From the NCBI RefSeq assembly GCF_000744095.1, contig NZ_JQLI01000008.1:744001-808000 (forward strand): 64,000 bases of DNA. The letters are read 5' to 3'. The first letter of the stretch is position 1. Each line of letters begins with the position of its first letter. Below the pieces are notes generated by a model. It searched no databases. It was not told the DNA's origin and saw only the letters and a list, made by a program, of their open reading frames with translations. A program made the translations under genes and the position numbers. The DNA is from Cupriavidus necator A5-1 (GTDB lineage Bacteria > Pseudomonadota > Gammaproteobacteria > Burkholderiales > Burkholderiaceae). This document shows, one piece after another, positions 24,859 through 34,274 of the stretch.

Positions 24859-26235
24859 ATGCCGTTCCCGCCACTTGCCACCGCCTCCTCGCGCCGACTG
24901 CTCCGTTTCCGTCGCTGGCTGGCCGCGCTGGCCTGGTGCGCCTGCGTGCCGGCGACGGCACAGCAAGCGGAGCCCGCCCCGGATCCGGCCGATGCGGAAA
25001 GCCCCTTTGCCTTCCACGGACAGTCCACCTATATCTGGCAGCGCAAGCCGGCCTTCGATGCGGCCTATTCCGGCCCGAACAGCCTTGGCACCGAACGGGC
25101 CAAAAGCTATTCCTTCAGCGCGACGCTGGACTTGGGACTGAAGCTGTGGCGCGGTGCGGAATTCCACTTCAACCCGGAGGTGACGCAAGGGGTACCGTTC
25201 TCCGGATTGCACGGCCTGGGCGGCTTGTCCAACGGCGAGCTCGGCAAGGCAGCCAGCACCAGCCCGGTGTTCTACCGGGCGCGCGCGTTTGTCCAGCAGA
25301 CATGGGGCATGGGCGGCGGCAGCGAAACGCTGGAAGCGGACTTCAACCAGTTCGCGCGCACCGTCGACCGGCAGCGGGTGGTGCTGACGGCGGGCAATTT
25401 CGGCGTGCTCGATGTGTTCGACCAGAACGAGTTCGGTTCGGACCCGCGCACGCAGTTCATGAACTGGGCGTTCATGACGCACGGTGCGTTCGACTATCCG
25501 GCCGATGCGCGCGGCTATAGCTGGGGCCTGGCGCTGGAGTACATCGGCGACGGCTGGTCGGCGCGCATCGGGCGCTATTTGCAGCCGCTGGAGTCCAACG
25601 GGCTGGAGCTGGACACGCGCATGTTCCAGCACTACGGCGACATCATCGAACTGGAAAAGCGCTATGCGCTGGCGGGCCGCCCCGGCACCGCACGCCTGCT
25701 CTGGTTCCGCAACAAGGCGCGCATGGGCGCGTTCAACGATGCGATCCAGTTCGGCATCGCCACCAACACCACGCCCGACGTCGCCGACGTGCGGCGCGAG
25801 CACGCCAAGAGCGGCGTGGGCGTGACGCTGTTGCAGCAGGTCACCGATTCACTGGGGATGTTTGCGCGCGCCAGCTTGTCGGACGACAAGACCGAGACTT
25901 ATGCCTTTACCGAGATCGGCCGGCAGGTGTCGGTGGGTGGCGTGCTGAAGGGCGATGCGTGGGCACGGGCGCGCGATGCGCTGGGCGTGGCGGTGGCGAT
26001 CAATATGCTGGGGCCCCACCATCGCAACTACCTGGCCGCGGGCGGGCAGGGGGCATTCCTCGGGGACGGTGCGCTGCGCTATGGGCCGGAGCAGATCCTG
26101 GAGATCTACTACAGCTTCCAGCCGGTGAAGTACCTGAGCATCAGTCCGGATTTTCAGTTCGTGCGCAATCCGGGGTACAACCGCGATCGGGGGCCGGTGA
26201 AGTTTTTTGGGGTGCGCTTTCACGGGGAGTTTTGA
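24859..26235 (+). CDS. OprB-type carbohydrate-selective porin
   Basis: The 458-residue outer-membrane protein has an Arg-rich N-terminus and a signal peptide ending near ATAQQ. The mature part starts FAFHGQSTYIWQRKPAF and contains the family segments FHFNPEVTQGVPFSGLHGLG and RARAFVQQTWGMGG. Amphipathic beta-strands run to a terminal aromatic strand ending FFGVRFHGEF, the outer-membrane sorting signal. OprB-type porins pass sugars, but members of this group also occur away from sugar genes, as here. The start is uncertain, because no ribosome binding site is clear before the ATG at 24859 and an in-frame start at 24793 exists. Confidence 0.75.
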   Translation: MPFPPLATASSRRLLRFRRWLAALAWCACVPATAQQAEPAPDPADAESPFAFHGQSTYIWQRKPAFDAAYSGPNSLGTERAKSYSFSATLDLGLKLWRGAEFHFNPEVTQGVPFSGLHGLGGLSNGELGKAASTSPVFYRARAFVQQTWGMGGGSETLEADFNQFARTVDRQRVVLTAGNFGVLDVFDQNEFGSDPRTQFMNWAFMTHGAFDYPADARGYSWGLALEYIGDGWSARIGRYLQPLESNGLELDTRMFQHYGDIIELEKRYALAGRPGTARLLWFRNKARMGAFNDAIQFGIATNTTPDVADVRREHAKSGVGVTLLQQVTDSLGMFARASLSDDKTETYAFTEIGRQVSVGGVLKGDAWARARDALGVAVAINMLGPHHRNYLAAGGQGAFLGDGALRYGPEQILEIYYSFQPVKYLSISPDFQFVRNPGYNRDRGPVKFFGVRFHGEF

Positions 26236-26281
26236 GGGGTAGGGCGCTGGCATTCAGCGATATCTTCCCAACTCCTGCTGA

Positions 26282-26322
26282 CCGGTTCCCTCTCCCGCTT
26301 GCGGGAGAGGGGAGCAAACCGG
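26282..26322. repeat. CCCTCTCCC palindromic repeat, copy 1
   Basis: An 11-bp perfect stem (26288-26298 with 26301-26311) is flanked by CCGGTT and AACCGG. It lies between the convergent porin and queF genes. Related copies occur at 33591, 38023 and 62203. Confidence 0.7.
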
Positions 26323-26342
26323 CAGGCGGTCAACGTCAGCCG

Positions 26343-27176
26343 TTACTGCCGCGCATTCCGCTTGTTATCCGGCCACGCCGTATTGAAGTTGGTCCGGAAC
26401 GGATTGATATCCAGCCCGCCCCGCCGCGTATAACGCGCATACACCGCCAGCTTCACCGGCTTGCACTGGCGTATCACGTCCATGAAGATCCGCTCCACGC
26501 ACTGCTCGTGGAACTCGTTGTGGTTGCGGAACGAGATCAGGTACTTCAGCAACCCTTCCTGGTTGATCGGTGCCCCCACATAGCGGATCTGCACGCTGCC
26601 CCAGTCCGGCTGCCCGGTCACCAGGCAATTGGACTTCAGCAAGTGCGACACCAGCGTTTCCTCCACCGGCGTTTCTTCCTGGTCGGCGCGCAGCAGCTCG
26701 GGCGCCGGCTCGTAGCGGTCCACCTCGATATCGAGCCGGTCCAGCAGCAGCCCGTCGAGTTCACCCATCTGCTGCTTGCCCAGGTCGGCCTCGGTCACCA
26801 GCCGCACCTGCACGGTACCGCCAGTGGCCTCGGACAGGTCATGGTGCAGCAGCTGCTGCAACGCCTCGGACGACGCGATCTTCGACTGGTTGAACGAGTT
26901 CAGGTAAAGCTTGAACGACTTGGACTCGATGATATTGGGCGTGTCCGACGGGATGATGAAGGTGGCCAGCGCCACCTGCGGCTTGCCCTTCAGGTTCAGC
27001 CACGACAGCTCGTACGCATTCCAGATATCGACGCCGAAGAACGGCACCGGTTTGCCTTCAGGCAGGCCGATCTCGGTGCGCTTGGGCTGGCGCGGGATCG
27101 GGAACAGCAGCGAGGCGTCGTATTCGGTCTTGTAGGCCGAGGGCTTGCCCAGCGGCGAATGTTCAGGGAGGCTCAT
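26343..27176 (-). CDS. queF: NADPH-dependent 7-cyano-7-deazaguanine reductase
   Basis: QueF reduces preQ0 to preQ1 in the pathway to the modified tRNA base queuosine. The protein has 277 residues, which marks the long two-module QueF type. The NADPH-binding motif ESKSFKLY is at 84-91. The catalytic Cys184 lies in [12 protein letters not shown], with the conserved Asp191. The C-terminus has [20 protein letters not shown]. The gene starts 14 bp after the ilvA stop on the same strand, so the two are probably cotranscribed. Nothing looks unusual in the sequence. Confidence 0.95.
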   Translation of the reverse strand: MSLPEHSPLGKPSAYKTEYDASLLFPIPRQPKRTEIGLPEGKPVPFFGVDIWNAYELSWLNLKGKPQVALATFIIPSDTPNIIESKSFKLYLNSFNQSKIASSEALQQLLHHDLSEATGGTVQVRLVTEADLGKQQMGELDGLLLDRLDIEVDRYEPAPELLRADQEETPVEETLVSHLLKSNCLVTGQPDWGSVQIRYVGAPINQEGLLKYLISFRNHNEFHEQCVERIFMDVIRQCKPVKLAVYARYTRRGGLDINPFRTNFNTAWPDNKRNARQ

Positions 27177-27190
27177 GGGGCGCTCATCGG

Positions 27191-28738
27191 TCAGGACAGG
27201 AACAGCTTGTACACCGGGTTGTCCGTTTCGTCCCAGTGTACGTAACCCAGCGTCGAAAGGAAGGCGCGGAAGGCGCGCATCTCGTTCTTGGGCACCTGGA
27301 TGCCGACCAGGATGTTGGAGGTGTCCGCGCCCTGGTTGCGGTAGTGGAACAGGCTGATGTTCCAGTTCGGGCTCATGCTCGACAGGAACTTCATCAGCGC
27401 GCCCGGCCGCTCCGGGAACTCGAAGCGGAACAGCAGTTCGTCATGCGCCAGCGGCGAGCGCCCGCCCACCATGTAGCGAATATGCTGCTTGGCCAGCTCG
27501 TCGTTGGACAGGTCGAGCGTGTCGAAGCCGTGCTTGCGGAAGCTGGCGGCGATCTTGTCGTTCTCCGCGCGGCTGGCGATCTGCACGCCGACGAAGATAT
27601 GCGCCACGTTGGTATCGGCGATGCGGTAGTTGAACTCGGTGACGCTGCGCGTGCCCACCAGCTCGCAGAAGCGCTTGAAGCTGCCGCGCTCCTCGGGGAT
27701 GGTCACGGCGAATACGCCTTCGCGCGCCTCGCCCACTTCGGCGCGCTCGGCGACGAAGCGCAGGCGATCGAAGTTCATGTTGGCGCCGCAGGCGATCGCC
27801 ACCAGGTGCTTGCCCTTGAGCTTCTCGCGCTCGGCATAGGCCTTCAGGCCGGCCACGGCGAGCGCACCGGCCGGCTCCAGGATGCTGCGCGTGTCCTGGA
27901 ACACGTCCTTCACGCCCGCGCAGATGGCGTCGGTATCGACCAGGATGATCTCGTCGACCAGCTCGCGCGTGATGCGGAAGGTTTCCTTGCCGACCAGCTT
28001 GACCGCGGTGCCGTCCGAGAACAGCCCCACTTCCTTCAGCTCGATGCGCTTGCCCGCGTCGATCGAGCGCTTCATTGCGTCCGAATCCACCGTCTGCACG
28101 CCGATCACCTTGATCTCCGGACGCACCGCCTTGATGTAGGCCGCGATGCCCGAGATCAGCCCGCCGCCGCCGATGGCGACAAAGACCGCATGGATCGGGC
28201 CCGGGTGCTGGCGCAGGATTTCCATGGCGATGGTGCCCTGGCCCGCGATCACTTCGGGATCGTCGAACGGGTGGATGAAGGTCAGCTTGTGCTTCTTCTC
28301 CAGCTCCGCGGCGTGGGTATAGGCGTCGCTGTACGACTCGCCGTGCAGCACGATCTCGACCCACTGGCCGCCGCGTTCGCGGACGGCGTCGATCTTCACC
28401 TGCGGTGTCGTCACCGGCATGGCGATGATCGCCTTGCATTGCAGCCGCGCCGCGGCCAGTGCCACGCCCTGCGCATGATTGCCCGCCGAGGCGGCGATCA
28501 CGCCGCGCTTGAGCTCCTCCGGCGTGAGCGATGCCATCTTGTTGTACGCGCCACGCAGCTTGAAGGAGAACACCGGCTGGGTGTCCTCGCGCTTGAACCA
28601 GACCGAATTGCCGGTGCGCGCCGAGAGCTGGTGCGCATAGGTCAGCTCAGTCTCCTGCGCCACGTCATAGACCTTGGCGGTCAGGATCTTCTTCAAATAA
28701 TCGGGTTGGGCGGCGGAGGCGGCGGACTTGCGGGTCAT
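27191..28738 (-). CDS. ilvA: Threonine deaminase (biosynthetic)
   Basis: IlvA converts threonine to 2-oxobutanoate and ammonia, the first step to isoleucine. The 515-residue length fits the allosteric form. The pyridoxal-phosphate Lys60 lies in SFKLRGAYN, and the glycine-rich phosphate loop reads [10 protein letters not shown]. Two ACT-like regulatory domains fill the last 180 residues (for example [19 protein letters not shown] and [19 protein letters not shown]), so feedback control by isoleucine is expected. The N-terminal [20 protein letters not shown] is typical. queF follows, and the divergent otsB gene lies 317 bp upstream. Confidence 0.95.
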   Translation of the reverse strand: MTRKSAASAAQPDYLKKILTAKVYDVAQETELTYAHQLSARTGNSVWFKREDTQPVFSFKLRGAYNKMASLTPEELKRGVIAASAGNHAQGVALAAARLQCKAIIAMPVTTPQVKIDAVRERGGQWVEIVLHGESYSDAYTHAAELEKKHKLTFIHPFDDPEVIAGQGTIAMEILRQHPGPIHAVFVAIGGGGLISGIAAYIKAVRPEIKVIGVQTVDSDAMKRSIDAGKRIELKEVGLFSDGTAVKLVGKETFRITRELVDEIILVDTDAICAGVKDVFQDTRSILEPAGALAVAGLKAYAEREKLKGKHLVAIACGANMNFDRLRFVAERAEVGEAREGVFAVTIPEERGSFKRFCELVGTRSVTEFNYRIADTNVAHIFVGVQIASRAENDKIAASFRKHGFDTLDLSNDELAKQHIRYMVGGRSPLAHDELLFRFEFPERPGALMKFLSSMSPNWNISLFHYRNQGADTSNILVGIQVPKNEMRAFRAFLSTLGYVHWDETDNPVYKLFLS

Positions 28739-29055
28739 GGTGTCAGGGCAGAGGCCTTGGGGCGGCGAAAAGAAAGCGGCGCAAAAAAAAGGCGGAAATT
28801 CTGGCGGAAACCATCAATGATAAAGGATGGCGGCGTCTTCCACCCGACCCGGGCAACGCGCGCGCCGCCTGCGGTGCGTCGTCCGGGTCGGGTCCAGGGC
28901 GCTCTTTGTGTGCGTGACGGCGCACTCGTGTGGATGCGGGGTGGCGGGCCGCGGCCGGCTTGCCTGCGACTTGCATCCGCGCCGAGTTGCGCTCGCGCCA
29001 TGTAGGACGGCGCCCGGTGGACGCATGCCAAAACGACGTGTTACGGTTTAACGCG
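28739..29055. other. Divergent gap ilvA/otsB with an 11-bp inverted repeat
   Basis: No gene is recognised in this 317-bp gap, which should hold promoters for both directions. ACCCGACCCGG (28842-28852) and its complement (28883-28893) form a perfect 11-bp repeat with a GC-rich 30-base loop. In an ilvA transcript starting upstream it would form a hairpin about 100 bases before the ATG. No leader peptide rich in branched-chain codons was seen. Confidence 0.35.
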
Positions 29056-29838
29056 ATGCCTCACCTCCCGCTTATCGAACCCAATACCGCCCTGTTTCTC
29101 GACTTCGACGGCACGCTGGCCGACCTGGCCCCGCGTCCGGAACTGGTGCAGGTCGAACCCGAACTGGTCGGCACGCTACGCACGCTGTACCAGCGACTGG
29201 ACGGCGCGCTGGCCGTCATCTCCGGACGGCCCGTGGTCGAACTGGATCACTTTCTGCAACCGCTGCGGCTGCCGGCCGCCGGCGTGCACGGCGCCGAATT
29301 CCGCACCGACGGCGGCATGGTGTCCAAGACGCCCGCGCCCGGGCTGGAACCGCTGATCCCCCACCTGGAAGCGCTGGTGCGCGCCTATCCCGCACTGATG
29401 CTGGAGCGCAAGTCGGTCGCCGTCGCCATCCACTACCGCCAGGCGCCCGAACTGGCCGGCGTGGTCGATGCCGCGGTCACCGACGTATTGCGCCATGCCG
29501 TCGGACTGGAGGCGCTGCCGGGCAAGATGGTGGTCGAGATCAAGCCCGCCGGCGTCGACAAGGGCGACGCCATCGCCGCATTCATGAAGGCGCCGCCGTT
29601 TGCCGAGCGCGTGCCGCTCTTTGCCGGCGACGACCTGACCGACGAGCCCGGCTTTGCCGCCGTGCGCAAGCTCGGTGGCCTGGGCGTGCTGGTGGGCCAG
29701 CGCCAGACGCTGGCCGGCACCAGCGTGGCCGGGCCAGCCGCGCTGCGCAGCTGGCTGCATCGCTCGGCCAGGGCACTTGACGACGCCGCACGCGCCGCCG
29801 GCAAGCCGGGCGCGGTGCCTCACACAACGACATCCTGA
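29056..29838 (+). CDS. otsB: Trehalose-6-phosphate phosphatase
   Basis: OtsB removes phosphate from trehalose-6-phosphate. The 260-residue protein belongs to the HAD superfamily. Motif I DFDGT is at 16-20, with nucleophile Asp16 and acid/base Asp18. A motif II-like SGR follows in AVISGRPVVEL. Motif IV reads FAGDDLTDEPGF. ATG at 29056 is chosen because the domain begins nine residues later. No strong ribosome binding site precedes it. It heads an operon with a GH15-family gene and otsA, so both enzymes of the OtsAB pathway are encoded together, probably for osmotic or desiccation stress. Confidence 0.93.
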   Translation: MPHLPLIEPNTALFLDFDGTLADLAPRPELVQVEPELVGTLRTLYQRLDGALAVISGRPVVELDHFLQPLRLPAAGVHGAEFRTDGGMVSKTPAPGLEPLIPHLEALVRAYPALMLERKSVAVAIHYRQAPELAGVVDAAVTDVLRHAVGLEALPGKMVVEIKPAGVDKGDAIAAFMKAPPFAERVPLFAGDDLTDEPGFAAVRKLGGLGVLVGQRQTLAGTSVAGPAALRSWLHRSARALDDAARAAGKPGAVPHTTTS

Positions 29839-29851
29839 GGGAGTTATCGCT

Positions 29852-31720
29852 GTGACCAACAATACAAGCAGCCCGGGGGAACTGGGCAGGCAGCCGCGCG
29901 AAGGCGTGCACAAGACCGTGGATGGCGGCGGCCGATTTGCCAATCCGTCGCTGTCGCTTGGCATGATCGGCAACTGTTCGATCTCCGCGCTGGTGGACTG
30001 CCGCGGGCGCATCGTGTGGGCGTGCCTGCCACGCTTCGACGGCGATCCGGTGTTCAACGCGCTGCTGGACCCGAGCGAGAACGCCGGCCATTTCTCGATC
30101 GAGATCGAGGACTTCCACAGCGCCAGCCAGTGGTATGAGCCCAATACCGCGGTGCTGCGCACACGGCTGACGGACATCCACGGCAACTGCCTGGAGATCA
30201 CCGACTTCGCGCCGCGCCTCTTCCGGCTCGGGCGCTTTTTCCGCCCGACTACGCTGATCCGGCGCATCCGCCCGGTGCGCGGCGCGCCGCGCGTGCGCGT
30301 GGCGGTGGCGCCGCGCTTCGAATGGGGCCGCAAGGCGCCCGAGATCACGCGCGGCAGTAGCCATGTGCGCTACATCGGCGAGTCCATGACGCTGCGCATG
30401 ACCACCGACGCGCCGCTGGCCTACGTGCTGTCGCAGACGCCGTTCCTGGTGACGCGCGGGTACAACTTCATCCTCGGCCCGGACGAGACGCTGGCGCACG
30501 GCGTGGAAGAAACCGCACGCGATTTCGAGCAGGAGACCACCGCGTACTGGCGCCTGTGGAGCCGCCGGCTCGCGGTGCCGCGCGAATGGCAGGACGCGGT
30601 GATCCGCGCCGCCATCACGCTGAAGATGTCGCTGTACGAAGAGACCGGCGCCATTGTCGCCGCCATGACCACCAGCATCCCCGAAGCCCCGGGCAGCGGG
30701 CGCAACTGGGACTACCGCTTCTGCTGGCTGCGTGACGCCTTCTTTGTCGTGCGAGCGCTCAACAGCCTGTCTGAAGTCGGCACGATGGAGGATTACCTGC
30801 GCTGGCTGGCAAACGTGGTGATGCAGTCGCAGGACGGCCATATCCAGCCGCTGTACGGCATCGGCCTGGAGCGCGAGCTGCCCGAAAGCATGCTCGACCA
30901 CCTGGCCGGCTACCGCGGCATGGGCCCGGTGCGCGTGGGCAACCAGGCGCAGGAGCACTTCCAGCACGATGTCTACGGCAACGTGGTGCTGGGCGCGGCG
31001 CAGGCCTTCCATGACCACCGGCTGCTGCACCGCGGCGGGGCGGCCGAATTCCACCGGCTGGAAGCGGTCGGCGAGCAGGCGGTCAAGGTGTTCGGCACGC
31101 CTGACGCCGGCATGTGGGAACTGCGCACCCGGGCGCGCGTGCATACCTCATCGGCGCTGATGAGCTGGGCCGCTTGCGACCGCCTGGCCAAGATCGCCGA
31201 GAAGCTGCAGATCGCGGCGCGTGCCGCCTACTGGCACGATCACGCCAACCGGATGAAGGAACGCATCCTGGCCGAATCGTGGAGCGAATCGCGCCAGTCC
31301 TTTGCCGAGAGCTTCGGCGGGCGCGAACTGGACGCCAGCGTGCTGTTGATGGCCGAGGTCAATTTCATCGACCCGCGCGACGAACGATTTATCGCCACTG
31401 TCAAGGCGCTGGAGACGTCGCTGTGCGACGGCCCGTACATGCGCCGCTACGAGGCGCCGGACGACTTCGGCAAGCCCGAGACCGCCTTCAACATCTGCAC
31501 CTTCTGGCGCATCGACGCGCTGGCGCGCATCGGGCGGCGCGAGGAAGCGCGCGAGATCTTCGAGTCGATGCTCGCCGCGCGCAACCCGCTGGGCTTGCTG
31601 TCCGAGGACACGCACCCCGTGACCGGCGAGATGTGGGGCAACTTCCCGCAGACGTATTCGATGGTCGGCCTGATCAACGGCGCCATGCGGCTGTCGGCGC
31701 CGTGGGATTCGGTGATCTGA
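29852..31720 (+). CDS. Glycoside hydrolase family 15 protein
   Basis: The 622-residue cytoplasmic protein has an N-terminal beta-domain (ANPSLSLGMIGNCSISALVD, then PRFDGDPVFNALLDP). An alpha/alpha-barrel catalytic domain follows, with GRNWDYRFCWLRDAFF near residue 283 and the second catalytic-acid region near 592 (EDTHPVTGEMWGNFPQTYSM). GH15 includes glucoamylases and trehalases. Relatives inside ots operons are common in proteobacteria, and a role in trehalose or glucan turnover is likely but not shown. The GTG start at 29852 has GAGGGAG 8-9 bases upstream. It begins 13 bp after otsB. Confidence 0.88.
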   Translation: MTNNTSSPGELGRQPREGVHKTVDGGGRFANPSLSLGMIGNCSISALVDCRGRIVWACLPRFDGDPVFNALLDPSENAGHFSIEIEDFHSASQWYEPNTAVLRTRLTDIHGNCLEITDFAPRLFRLGRFFRPTTLIRRIRPVRGAPRVRVAVAPRFEWGRKAPEITRGSSHVRYIGESMTLRMTTDAPLAYVLSQTPFLVTRGYNFILGPDETLAHGVEETARDFEQETTAYWRLWSRRLAVPREWQDAVIRAAITLKMSLYEETGAIVAAMTTSIPEAPGSGRNWDYRFCWLRDAFFVVRALNSLSEVGTMEDYLRWLANVVMQSQDGHIQPLYGIGLERELPESMLDHLAGYRGMGPVRVGNQAQEHFQHDVYGNVVLGAAQAFHDHRLLHRGGAAEFHRLEAVGEQAVKVFGTPDAGMWELRTRARVHTSSALMSWAACDRLAKIAEKLQIAARAAYWHDHANRMKERILAESWSESRQSFAESFGGRELDASVLLMAEVNFIDPRDERFIATVKALETSLCDGPYMRRYEAPDDFGKPETAFNICTFWRIDALARIGRREEAREIFESMLAARNPLGLLSEDTHPVTGEMWGNFPQTYSMVGLINGAMRLSAPWDSVI

Positions 31721-31771
31721 TTCACGCAACCTGGCACGGCAACAAGAACAGAGGACTCCAGAAAGCAACAT

Positions 31772-33163
31772 ATGCCAAGACTTGTAGCGGTATCCAACCG
31801 GGTCGCCGATCCCCGCAACGTGGCAGCGGGCGGCCTTGCCGTCGCGCTCTCCGAGGCCTTGCGCCAGACCGGCGGCATGTGGTTCGGCTGGAGCGGCAAG
31901 GCGCTGGAAACCGCCCAGGGTGGCACCCCCGGCGAAGGCGACCTGCACCTGCAGCAAGCCGGCAATGTCACGCTGGCCACCGTCGACCTGAGCCGCGAAG
32001 ACCATGACGCCTACTACCTGGGTTACAGCAACGGCGTATTGTGGCCGGTGTTCCACTACCGGCTCGACCTGGCGGATTTCGACTCCAACTTCCTAAACGG
32101 CTACCGGCGCGTGAACCAGCTGTTCGCGCGCAAGCTGGCGCCGCTGCTCGAGCCCGACGACGTCATCTGGATCCATGACTACCACCTGATCCCGCTGGCC
32201 TCCGAGCTGCGCGCGATCGGCTGTGGCCAGAAGATCGGCTTCTTCCTGCACGTACCGCTGCCGCCGCCGCTGATCCTGGCGGCCATCCCGCAGCATGAAT
32301 GGCTGATGCGCGCGCTGTTCGCCTACGACCTGCTCGGCTTCCAGAGCCATGCCGACGTGGAGCACTTCTCGCGCTACGTCCAGGCCGAGGCCCAGGCCGA
32401 GCCCATGGGCGAGCATCGCTATCGCGCTTTCCACCGCACGGTGCGTGCGCAGGCCTTTCCGATCGGCATCGACGTCGACGAGTTCATGGAGCTGGGCCGC
32501 GGCGACGAGGCGAGGGAAACCTTCGAGATGATGTGCGCGCAATATGCGCGCCGCCGGTTGCTGCTGGGCATCGACCGGCTCGACTACTCCAAGGGGCTGC
32601 CGCACCGGCTCAAGGCGTTCTACCGGCTGCTGGCGGAATACCCCGAGAACCGCATGAGCGCGACGCTGGTGCAGATCGCCGCGCCCTCGCGCGAATCGGT
32701 CGACGCCTATGTCGACCTGCGCAGCGAGATGGAGCGCCTGAGCGGCGCCATCAACGGAGAGTTCGGTGAGCTCGACTGGATGCCGGTGCGCTATATCCAT
32801 CGCACCACCGCGCGCAAGCGCTTGCCGGGCCTGTGCCGCGCCAGCCGGGTGGCACTGGTGACGCCCCTGCGCGACGGCATGAACCTGGTGGCCAAGGAAT
32901 TCATCGCAGCGCAGGACCCGGAAGACCCGGGCGTGCTGGTGCTGTCGCGCTTTGCCGGCGCCGCCGAGCAGTTGCGCGAGGCGCTGCTGGTCAACCCCTA
33001 CGACACGCGCGCCACCGCGCAGGCGATCCAGCAGGCGTTGCATATGCCGCTGGCCGAGCGCCAGCAGCGCCACCAGAAACTGCTGGAGCGCATCCGCGCG
33101 CAGGATGTGCACTGGTGGAGCCGTGAATTCCTGCGCGCACTGACGGAGACCGAAGGCGCCTGA
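31772..33163 (+). CDS. otsA: Trehalose-6-phosphate synthase
   Basis: OtsA joins glucose from UDP-glucose to glucose-6-phosphate. The 463-residue protein is a GT20 GT-B enzyme. The N-terminal phosphate-binding loop is [19 protein letters not shown]. Other family segments are [45 protein letters not shown] and [18 protein letters not shown], which together bind the two sugars and UDP. It is the third gene of the ots operon, 51 bp after the GH15 gene. Length and motifs are normal. Confidence 0.95.
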   Translation: MPRLVAVSNRVADPRNVAAGGLAVALSEALRQTGGMWFGWSGKALETAQGGTPGEGDLHLQQAGNVTLATVDLSREDHDAYYLGYSNGVLWPVFHYRLDLADFDSNFLNGYRRVNQLFARKLAPLLEPDDVIWIHDYHLIPLASELRAIGCGQKIGFFLHVPLPPPLILAAIPQHEWLMRALFAYDLLGFQSHADVEHFSRYVQAEAQAEPMGEHRYRAFHRTVRAQAFPIGIDVDEFMELGRGDEARETFEMMCAQYARRRLLLGIDRLDYSKGLPHRLKAFYRLLAEYPENRMSATLVQIAAPSRESVDAYVDLRSEMERLSGAINGEFGELDWMPVRYIHRTTARKRLPGLCRASRVALVTPLRDGMNLVAKEFIAAQDPEDPGVLVLSRFAGAAEQLREALLVNPYDTRATAQAIQQALHMPLAERQQRHQKLLERIRAQDVHWWSREFLRALTETEGA

Positions 33164-33186
33164 TCCTCCGGTCGGGGAGCAAGACC

Positions 33187-33540
33187 ATGAGTGAAGACCT
33201 GGCAGCGCAATCGTGCACGCCTTGCCGCGGCGGGGTGCCGCCGCTGACGCCGGATGAAGCCGAGGGGTTACTGCAGCAGGCGCCTGGGTGGGACCTGGCG
33301 GATGGGGCGACCCGGCTGGAGCGGCGCTTTACCTTCGGTAATTTTGCGCAGGCGTTGGCGTTTGTGAACGGCGTCGGGCAACTGGCCGAGGCGCAAGGGC
33401 ATCACCCGGAGATCAGCTTTGGCTGGGGGCATGCCACGGTGTCCTGGCGGACCAAGAAGATCAAGGGGCTGCACCGGAATGATTTCATCATGGCGGTGAA
33501 GACCAGTGAGATAGCGGCGGGGCAGGGCGGGGCGACGTAA
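33187..33540 (+). CDS. phhB: Pterin-4-alpha-carbinolamine dehydratase
   Basis: The enzyme dehydrates 4a-hydroxytetrahydropterin and recycles the cofactor of phenylalanine hydroxylase. The 117-residue protein has the active-site motif GHHPEISF (His72 and His73), a third conserved His82 in the following strand, and the closing WRTKKIKGLHRNDFIMA. An N-terminal tail with two Cys (SCTPCRGG) is longer than in the smallest members. GGGGAG lies about 7 bases upstream. No phenylalanine hydroxylase gene is in the window. The 3' end is followed by a palindromic repeat that may end transcription. Confidence 0.9.
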   Translation: MSEDLAAQSCTPCRGGVPPLTPDEAEGLLQQAPGWDLADGATRLERRFTFGNFAQALAFVNGVGQLAEAQGHHPEISFGWGHATVSWRTKKIKGLHRNDFIMAVKTSEIAAGQGGAT

Positions 33541-33590
33541 GGCGCTTTGCGGCATTGCTTGCGCCGATTCGGCCTGAACCACCGCAGGCC

Positions 33591-33636
33591 GGTCCCCTCT
33601 CCCGCTTGCGTCGCTTGCGGGAGAGGGGAGCACACC
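33591..33636. repeat. CCCTCTCCC palindromic repeat, copy 2
   Basis: A 12-bp perfect stem (33594-33605 with 33617-33628) has an 11-base loop holding a partial duplication of TTGCG. It sits between the convergent phhB and mocA-like genes and shares GGGGAGCA with copy 1. Confidence 0.7.
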
Positions 33637-33653
33637 GAGCGGGACGCATTGGG

Positions 33654-34259
33654 CTAGCGCAAATCCCCCGGCGTATCGATATCCCGAAACGCCCCATCAT
33701 CGTCAGTCAGGATCCGCGTAACGGGCTTGTCCTTCAGCAACGCCCGCGCCCCCTCATCACCGTCCAGCTTCAGCAGTTCCTCGCGCCACGCAGCGCCAAA
33801 ACCGACCGGATGCCCGCGCTGCCCGTTGCGCCAAGGCGCAGCGATGGTCTCCGGCGTGGTGATCGTCAGCGCCACTGCCCGGATGAGTTCCATCGGCAGC
33901 CAGGGCATATCGGCCAGCGCCACCACCCAGCCGCGCGCTTCGGGCGTTGCCGCCACCGCAGCCCGCAGCGCCGCACCCATGCCCGCGTCGGCGTCGGCGG
34001 ATTCCAGCACGCGGCAGCCGCCGCGGCGCAGTTCCTCGGCCAGCGCCGGATTGCCCGGGCGAATGACCGCAATCGATTCCGGCAATGCCGCCGCCAGCGT
34101 GCGCGCACTGCGCCACGCTACCGTGCGTCCGCCGGGCAGCGTTTCCAGCAGCTTGTTGCGCTTGCCCGCCGCATCGAAACGGCGGCCGAATCCCGCGGCC
34201 AGCAGGATGCCGGTGGGCAGGTCGGTGCGGAGCAGCGGAGCGTTGGGGGTTGCGGTCAT
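33654..34259 (-). CDS. Molybdenum cofactor nucleotidyltransferase (MocA-like)
   Basis: The 201-residue protein has the MobA/MocA nucleotidyltransferase fold. The nucleotide-binding loop is GILLAAGFGRRF, followed by a conserved Lys in KRNKLLE and the metal-site Asp in ALADMPWLP. The C-terminal FRDIDTPGDLR is typical. MocA adds CMP to molybdopterin to form the cytosine dinucleotide cofactor used by xanthine-oxidase-family enzymes. That fits its place as the last gene of a cox cluster encoding such an enzyme. It starts 15 bp after the xdhC-like stop. Confidence 0.85.
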   Translation of the reverse strand: MTATPNAPLLRTDLPTGILLAAGFGRRFDAAGKRNKLLETLPGGRTVAWRSARTLAAALPESIAVIRPGNPALAEELRRGGCRVLESADADAGMGAALRAAVAATPEARGWVVALADMPWLPMELIRAVALTITTPETIAAPWRNGQRGHPVGFGAAWREELLKLDGDEGARALLKDKPVTRILTDDDGAFRDIDTPGDLR

Positions 34260-34274
34260 GGCGTCATGCTGTCC

